From positions 2,356,289-2,420,288 of the forward strand of contig NW_020257756.1 in assembly GCF_003255815.1 (NCBI RefSeq): 64,000 nt of DNA, written 5' to 3'. The translations under genes and the position numbers were made by a program. Source of the stretch: Theropithecus gelada. Lineage: Eukaryota; Chordata; Mammalia; Primates; Cercopithecidae. Every line of letters starts with the position of its first letter. The first letter of the stretch is position 1. The notes under the pieces are model-generated. The model made no database searches. It was not told where the DNA came from and saw nothing but the letters and a program-made list of their open reading frames with translations. Positions 57,728 to 64,000 of the stretch are shown piece by piece.

Positions 57728-58779
57728 TAATCCACTCTTGGCCATCTCTTGTGAGCCTCCTCACATTTCCATAGCTGTAAAGCTGTATGTGAAAATGTCA
57801 AGTGCTTTTTAAGAATGGATTTTACACTTGCCATTTTCAAGTGCAATGGATTTACACTTCAAAAAGTCAGACACAACTTCATAATTGAATTTCACCTGAT
57901 CTTTTCAAGTGCGAGGCCCTGGAACTTGGCGTCAAGGACAAGCTCAGAACTAGACTGAGTTTTTACAGGTGGAGTCTCTCCTGCATTCAAGCCTTTAAAG
58001 TGAATAACAGATGACTTATGCAGCTGAAATACTTTTGCATTCCAGCCTAAATTATTGATGGAGGTTCACAATGTTAATTTTCCTGGTTTATTTTTTGATA
58101 TTAAAGAAATTATGGGCTGGGTGACCTAGGATTTGTGATACACCCACATCTGACTGGCATAGCCACTAGGGTAATTTTTAAGGAAATGATAGTTTAAGCT
58201 TTAGGGATTGTCTCAGGTTTTCATACCTAAAAGATTAATGAACTAGAAAAGCCCAAGGTTGCCCCCAAGAAACCTTCAGTGGAAGTTACTGACTGTACCC
58301 AGAATGTCAATCATTCGGAAGACAGACATGCACACACATCTAAACTTTCACAAAGATGTAGTCTTTGTGTCTCTTGAAGAATAAAAAGGAATGTATCTAA
58401 ATTCCGAGGTTCTAGAAAACTTTTTTTTTTTAAAGGAACAAATCAGAAATAAATGAAACACGTGTTTTTCTGACTCACAAAAAAACTGTTAGCCCAATAT
58501 TTTGGCAAAATTTGCATTCTTTGCATTAAGGAAATGCACTGACTTGAGTTTTGTGTCCTTATTTGCTTCTGATATCTTAGAAGACTGCATGTAAATTTTT
58601 CTAAGGTATAGTTACATATAAAGTATGAAAATATTTGTAAATGTGCCCTAAAGGTACACCTTTCTTTAGGATAGCTGTGCATATTTGTAAAATCTGCAAG
58701 TTCTACGTAGTTATTCCTTCTGCAAAACCTGATGAATGATATTTGAAATTCAGAGGAAGCAGTGGATAAAAGAAGCATG
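57728..58779. other. Non-repetitive AT-rich DNA
   Basis: No repeat recognised. A 116-codon minus frame (58,443-58,793) has no domain or promoter context, and I treat it as chance. Confidence 0.4.
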
Positions 58780-59470
58780 AAGTCTCCTGGCAAATGGAGA
58801 GCAGAAGTTACACCAACATGTTCTCTTCTGTGTCCTCCTAATGCTCCCTACAGGGAGTTAGCCAAACTGAAAGGTCTGAGTTCTCCACAGGACCACCCTC
58901 ACATCTGATGCCAACTGCAAGTTTAGGGGGTTCCCTAAACCATCCCCTGGTTCCATAATTCAATAGAAAGTCTCACAGCACTCACTGAAACTGACAATAC
59001 TCGTGGTTATGGTTTATTACAGGAAAGGATACAGGTTAAAATCAGCCAAAGAAAGAGACCTATGGAGCAGAGTTTGGGGGTTCCAATCATGAAGGTTTTG
59101 TTGTCCTCAGCATGTATTGCCCTCCTAGTATCAATGTGTGACAATATACATGGAGTATTGCCAACCAGGGAAGCTCACATGAGCCTTGGTGGCCACGGGA
59201 TATTGGGGCTTCATTACATAGGCATGAGTGAATGACTGACTGCCCATGTGGTTGAAGTTGGTCACCGGGTGGATTGACACAATACGACCCAAAGCTGCCA
59301 CCTTAAAACACATGGTTGGTCTTGTTGGTATGGCCAGCCTCCAACCTAAGACTGTTAGGTGTGTCCACTGGGTATGACACAGATGACTTCCCAGAGGCTG
59401 AGGACAAGGGCCAGACCTCTCTTTGGGTAAAACCCCATTTTACACTGCAGACTTCCCTTTCAAAATAAAA
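58780..59470 (-). mobile_element. Degenerate ERV/MaLR-type LTR, antisense, family uncertain
   Basis: 'ggtttattacaggaaaggat' near 59,012, 'gggggttccaatcatgaagg', 'cttcattacataggcatgag' near 59,209 and 'gattgacacaatacgaccc' occur in the order of known mammalian LTRs read backwards. Ends are not clear. Confidence 0.45.
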
Positions 59471-60135
59471 GCAAACAAAAAAAATTTTCAAGAGGGGGCA
59501 GTAACCTCAAAGTGTTACCAACCTTTGGGAAAATTGGTCTCCTATACTTCCTTAAGCACTCTGTTTTATACTTGAAATTCGTAAGTGAATGGAGAAGAAT
59601 GAGAGTTCTTCAGTCCCTAAGACCCTCATCCATATACCAAAGAGAAGGAGTTTTGTTATTTATTTAGAGAAGAGTAAGACCTTTTATTCTAGATAGTTTC
59701 AAAGACAAAACAAATTACAATAAAAAATACAGAGATCATTTACTGTTCTATATTCATCAGGATTACACGTTAAAAAGAAAATACAAATTAAGCTTTTATC
59801 ATTTTCATTGCTGACAACTTTTTGAGACTAATGCCATTCTTTCAAACGGTAATACATACTTATTATAAAAACATCAAACAATAGAGGAATAGTAAAAAAG
59901 AATAAAGACGCACTCATTAAATATTTCAATATCCAGAGGTAACCATGTTAATAATTCTATTTTTTATCAATTTTAACAAACTTTATTCTTTTTATTTGCT
60001 TTCTTATCTGTTTTCTTTACCATATCATGAACTTTCTGAAGGCAGGGACCAAGTCTCTTTTGTTTAACCACCAAATCATTAACAATTACAGCATAGTGTC
60101 TGGCACAATCTCCAGAGATTTGCTTAATCGATGAT
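59471..60135. mobile_element. Relics of L1 and L2 in AT-rich DNA
   Basis: 59,840-59,965 ('ttataaaaacatcaaacaat', 'atatccagaggtaaccatgt') resembles an old L1M piece. 60,020-60,135 ('gaactttctgaaggcaggga', 'gcatagtgtctggcacaatc') is a sense L2 tail. The rest is unassigned. Confidence 0.5.
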
Positions 60136-60266
60136 CAGTGTGCATCTATTCAGTCATATTCATATATGCACACAGATATACAGATAGCTATAGAATGTAA
60201 GATCCATTGGGTCAGAGCTTTTTGCATGTTTTGTTTCACTTGTATATTTCACTTGTCCAGAACAGG

Positions 60267-60818
60267 GGTCAGCAAACTAACTGCCAGGAGCTGAATGCAC
60301 CCAGCAGCCTAGTTTTTGTAAGTAAAGCTTTGTTGGAACACAGCTGCACCCATTTATTTACACATCACCTGTGGCTGTTTTCATATGACAGTGGCAGAGT
60401 TGAGCAACTGCATAGGGGCCTTGTGGCCTACAAAGCCTAAAGTATTTACTATGTGGACTTCCATGGAAAACATTATTTTCTCTTTTTTTTTTTTTTTGAG
60501 ATAGGGCCTTACTCTGTCACCCAGGCTGGAGGGCAGTGGCGTGATCTCGGCTCACTACAACCTCCACCTCCTGGGTTCAGTGATTCTCCCGCCTCAGCTT
60601 CCGGAGTAGCTGGGATTGCAGGAGGCCATCACCACACCCGGCTAATTTTTGTACTTTTAGTAGAGACGAGGTTTCACCATGTTGGCCAGGCTGGTCTTAA
60701 ACTCCTGACCTCAGGTAATCCTGAGGCCCTCAGGCCTGCCTCGGCCTCCCAAAGTGCTGGGATTATAGGCGTGAGCCACTGCACCTGGCTGGAAAACATT
60801 TTCTGACCTCTGCTATAG
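60267..60818 (+). mobile_element. hAT-type non-autonomous DNA transposon, split by an Alu
   Basis: 'caggggtcagcaaactaact' at the left, 'aaagctttgttggaacacag', 'gagttgagcaactgcatagg', and after the Alu 'gaaaacattttctgacctct'. Same family as 56.9 kb, with readable terminal inverted repeats. Confidence 0.85.
60484..60789 (-). mobile_element. AluS, antisense, inside the hAT element
   Basis: T run at 60,484-60,496, 'gagatagggccttactctgt', complete body, end 'ccactgcacctggct'. The target duplication GGAAAACATT lies on both sides (60,464-60,473 and about 60,791-60,800). Confidence 0.95.
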
Positions 60819-61265
60819 AGTAATTCTGTCACTTAGTATTTGATGAATCTTTGTTGAATGAATAATTTTTTAAATAACTTCTATGTACTTATATTTAACA
60901 TTTCAAATATCCTAGTCACACAATTATTATAGTCGTCTTGTTTTTTATTTTTTAATTTTTCTCCTCCTGTGTCTCCACATACCACCCTAAATAGTTGTTT
61001 TAAATTTTATTTGCGTACCATAATATATTCAACTAGTTGCCTTTTATTAGATGTTTAAGATCTTTTCTTTTGTGTGTGTGCTTTGTAAACAGCCACACGG
61101 TGAACATGCATCTCTTCCTGTTAGTACCACTGTATTAGGGTAAATTTAAAGAAGTGGGATTTCTGGGTCAAAGGATATTCACATTTTTATGTTTTTGATA
61201 TATTTTGGCAGATTGTCTCCCAGAAAGGTAGTTCCAATAATATTTCATTTCCTCATAACTGTACC
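60819..61265 (-). mobile_element. Old L2/L1 relics
   Basis: 60,825-60,870 is a short sense L2 tail. 61,020-61,260 ('gtgggatttctgggtcaaag', 'gattgtctcccagaaaggta') resembles an antisense L1M 3' region. No coding capacity. Confidence 0.5.
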
Positions 61266-62199
61266 CCAACATGTGAAATTAAGAGCAAGATTTTTATTCA
61301 GCCAAGACATAAACATAAAAAAAAAAAAGTCAGATGGAAATCACATTACTTCTAAGCTTCTTTTGGTAATAGAACTGACTCGTCCTGCCACAATGATGGG
61401 AGATATAAATGGTTTTTATTTGCCAAATTAAAAGCATGGTGGTGCCCTTGATTACATTTACATTTACCACTAATTCCCTGAGCTCTTGAACACAGGAGGA
61501 AAAAAATCGTTATGATAATGAAGGCAGCTATTTTTAAACAAATGTATGCATGTACATTTTAGAAACAGAAACGTTATGTTCTTTAAAGTGTGAAAAATGC
61601 TGACATATAATTCATTTATTCATATGAAACAATATAATAAAATATAACTATTTTTTTTATAAAGGGCTTGTTTCACCTTTAGAAAGGAATAAGGTGGCAA
61701 TCCAATTTCTGGGCTCCTTGATGGCAGGCTCGAAGTGTGTACTGACAGTGATGTATTTGGAAATTACTCTGATCAAGAGTTCACAAAACTGAGCTGGGAT
61801 GCCTGCTGCAGTCCTCCATTTCACCAGGAAAAGCTTGCTCGTTCGTCTTGTTTGGAGGTGTGTAAAAGGCCTAGTCACAGCGGGGTGCGGTGGGAGGGGG
61901 AGAGTGGAGGAGCCTTTCTGGCCTCATCAGCTTTTTTGAAAAGCCAGCTGGAAACTGAAATCGAGCTCCATTAGCAGCGCACTGGGAGGGCACCAGGGTT
62001 AAGTTCCTAGACCCGAATGCTAAGCTTCTTATGTTTTAAATCTTCTGTCAAGAAGATTACTGACCTTCCCTTTGATGCAATGCAAAAGTTAGTGGGTTGA
62101 GTAGTAAAATTTCAGACCTCTTAGTCACAGATAAAACTAGGTATTCAGAAGGAAGAAAAGCCTGCCTGTGTGTTGAACTGAGGCGATGGATAACTTCAT
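61266..62199. other. Non-repetitive DNA
   Basis: No repeat recognised. 61,690-61,990 is moderately GC and has overlapping 73-79 codon frames on both strands without recognisable domains. Confidence 0.4.
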
Positions 62200-62650
62200 T
62201 GTGCAGCCAAGGGTGCTCTTTCCCTCCTGTTTAATGACTAAAGCGGCGGCGGCAAATAGCCAGATGGCATGTAATGGAGTTTAGGTAGCTGTGAAGCAGG
62301 TAGGGGACCAAGAAGGAGTCAAAGGGAAGGGAAGCATAATGCCTCGCTGCGTGGCCTCATTGCGTGGTTCGAGGGCACCCAGCTATCCTGTCCGTCCTGC
62401 ACTGGATCGACACTGCATGAAATGAAACGGAGGGTTGGAAATTAGCTGGTGAATAAGATGATGAAGAAATACAAACAAGGCTCCTCAGAGCTGGAACGCT
62501 TCTGGGGCCATTGTTACAGCTTAGAAGCCCCCTGAAAGACGTCAGTGCCCCAGCTTTTGTAAGGTAAAAGCCAGATGCCTTGTAAGAGTCAGCGTCTCCC
62601 TGGAAAAGTACAACTTACACACAGGAAGGTCTAGTTTTCTTTTCAGCGTG
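62200..62650. promoter_or_regulatory. Candidate enhancer-like block with retained CpGs
   Basis: More than ten CpGs in about 450 bp, with 'aagcggcggcggcaaatagc' near 62,241, 'cctcattgcgtggttcgagg' near 62,356 and GACGTCAG near 62,539 (a CRE/ATF half-palindrome). No open frame of interest or splice context. Non-repetitive. Could be a conserved regulatory element. Confidence 0.3.
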
Positions 62651-64000
62651 CTTTTCTTAATCTTACTCTGTAGATACTTCAACCAATTCCTCTAGTAAGG
62701 ATGGAGAAAATAATGGTTTAAAACAATAAAACTGACTATACCTCTACTGATCCCCTTCTGAATCCAGGGGACAATTGTCACCCCCACTGAAGAGTAGGTT
62801 TTGCAGATCTGACAACATAGAATGTCTTTATTTCAGATTTACTTATGGCTGTCTATACAGTAGAACCTAAAAAAGAATGTTAGCAATCATCTGGAAATTT
62901 TGTCAATGGAAATGGTAAATATTCTAGAACACATCTGAAGAGCGTGCCACCATATACAAAACCCACATTGGTTGAATAATTACCATCTTTGTTTCTAACT
63001 TCCTTCCAGTTTCTTTTACAAATTACAATTGACAACTAGAACTTAACTGGAAAAGAAAATCCATATGACTGCTGATTAGATCACTCAGGAAGTGGGAATA
63101 TTTATTTGTTAAATGACTTCCAAAGGTTATTTGCTGAGAGACAGCTGCTATACTGGAACTTCTAAGTCAAGATTATTGACGGCAACTGTTAGGCCCAATC
63201 CATTAGAAACAAGTCAGCATTATAAACTAGTGGATGATTATTTTAGTTATAGAATAGACGATGGATATATGGAAGTCTCTCATTTTTAATGAGATATCAG
63301 TTGTGGGCAATTATTCAGTTACTTTTTTGGTAATTGCTCAAATAGTTTATCATAACAGGTATACTTGAAAGTAGCAGAGTTAATTTTTCCATAGGTGTTT
63401 TATTATGATTGATTTTTTGGGGGTAGCCACTGCCTTTTTTCAGTTTCTAGTTTTTCCAGGCTGAAAATTGTGGTGACTCAGTTTTTTGGTGTGGAATATT
63501 TTAACTTAAGGGCATGCATTTATGCAATAAAGAAGATTCAGTATTCATTTCAAAGGAGAATTTTGTTCCTGCCCCAAAATGCTTCCGTAGCTCACGGCCA
63601 AGTGGAGTTGAAATCACCTTTCCGTGCTTGTCAGGCTTTTCAATTTTCACCTAAGAATGTTAACTCTATTCCTAGCTCAACTGCCTGCCCAAGCATGAGG
63701 ATTTTTATTGAATTAACAGCATAAAATAACTGTACTTTGGTTATTGTTGTTGTTGTTGTTGTTGAGGAGTACAACTTTAAACTCACTGCTGTATGTATTA
63801 TCTCTCAGAAAGCTCAGGGGAGCTCCACGATATTCACGGAGGGGGAATATTGTTGTGTGGAGGCCATGCAGTTTAAACACTCCTCTAGACAACCCAAAAT
63901 GACGCCTGGATTAAGCCAGAGCCCCAGAAATCTGTGTACCTAAACTGATTGATGTTGTCCCCTGGAGATTTGCTTTCTACTGATTTGATGTTGGAGTTGT
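62651..64000. other. Non-repetitive AT-rich DNA with a (TTG)n tract
   Basis: A (TTG)n microsatellite of about seven units lies at 63,742-63,763. No repeat family or gene is recognised. The 84-codon plus frame at 63,470-63,724 and the 68-codon frame after it lack any domain. Confidence 0.45.

Noticed and set aside
57438..57846. Lys/Glu/Arg-rich open frames on the minus strand
   Set aside because: Translation of a pyrimidine microsatellite in all frames, not a protein.
58443..58793. 116-codon minus-strand open frame in AT-rich unique DNA
   Set aside because: No domain, promoter, splice sites or polyadenylation context. Frames of this length are expected by chance in 64 kb.

Overview
The window is primate nuclear DNA. 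It carries about two dozen Alu elements, L1, L2 and MIR, MaLR solo LTRs and hAT-type MER elements. The AluY at 8,251-8,549 has three positions typical of the AluYR groups of Old World monkeys (CTCAAGCC near its 5' end, ACTAGCCGGGCGAGG in the right arm, GATCCGGCCACTGCA near its 3' end). I therefore infer a cercopithecoid such as macaque, baboon or guenon rather than human. No conventional protein-coding gene, tRNA, rRNA or CRISPR array is recognisable. The longest open frames are Alu, L1, LTR or microsatellite shadows. The window looks intergenic or deep intronic, and a little over a third of it is recognisable repeat by my reading.

Layout. 0-7 kb: an old minus-strand L2 split by an MLT1 LTR, two Alus and an MST-type LTR. 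7-10.3 kb: a minus-strand retrocopy-like block with a poly(A) end near 7,535, an Alu inserted in it, a coding-like block at 9,034-9,184, and a CpG-rich segment at 9.84-10.2 kb. 12-13 kb: a solo MST LTR carrying two Alus in opposite orientations. 14.8-16.5 kb: an inverted duplication with arms of about 550 bp that has an Alu in its spacer. 17.1-20.3 kb: an Alu split by a 5'-truncated, inactivated L1. 20-32 kb: Alus, MIRs, a degenerate LTR, MER5-like pieces and an Alu (30.55-30.88 kb) with an inverted internal block. 32-34 kb: a minus-strand L1 and an MLT1-like LTR containing a perfect 27-bp hairpin. 34-48 kb: L2, MIR and MER5A pieces, a (CCTT)n tract with two tandem Alus, a third MST LTR and several non-repetitive blocks, one dense in TAAT/ATTA cores near 44.3 kb. 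48-51.3 kb: a 102-bp segment occurring twice, flanking a minus-strand L1. 52-61 kb: older L1, MIR and MER5 pieces, two hAT copies and a 250-bp pyrimidine tract. 61.3-64 kb: mostly non-repetitive, with a CpG-containing block near 62.2-62.65 kb.

The most unusual signals are rearrangement scars (the inverted duplication, the template-switch-like hairpin, the inverted block in an Alu and the dispersed duplicate) and the CpG-rich segment with a possible splice donor. I found no evidence of a novel multi-gene system.
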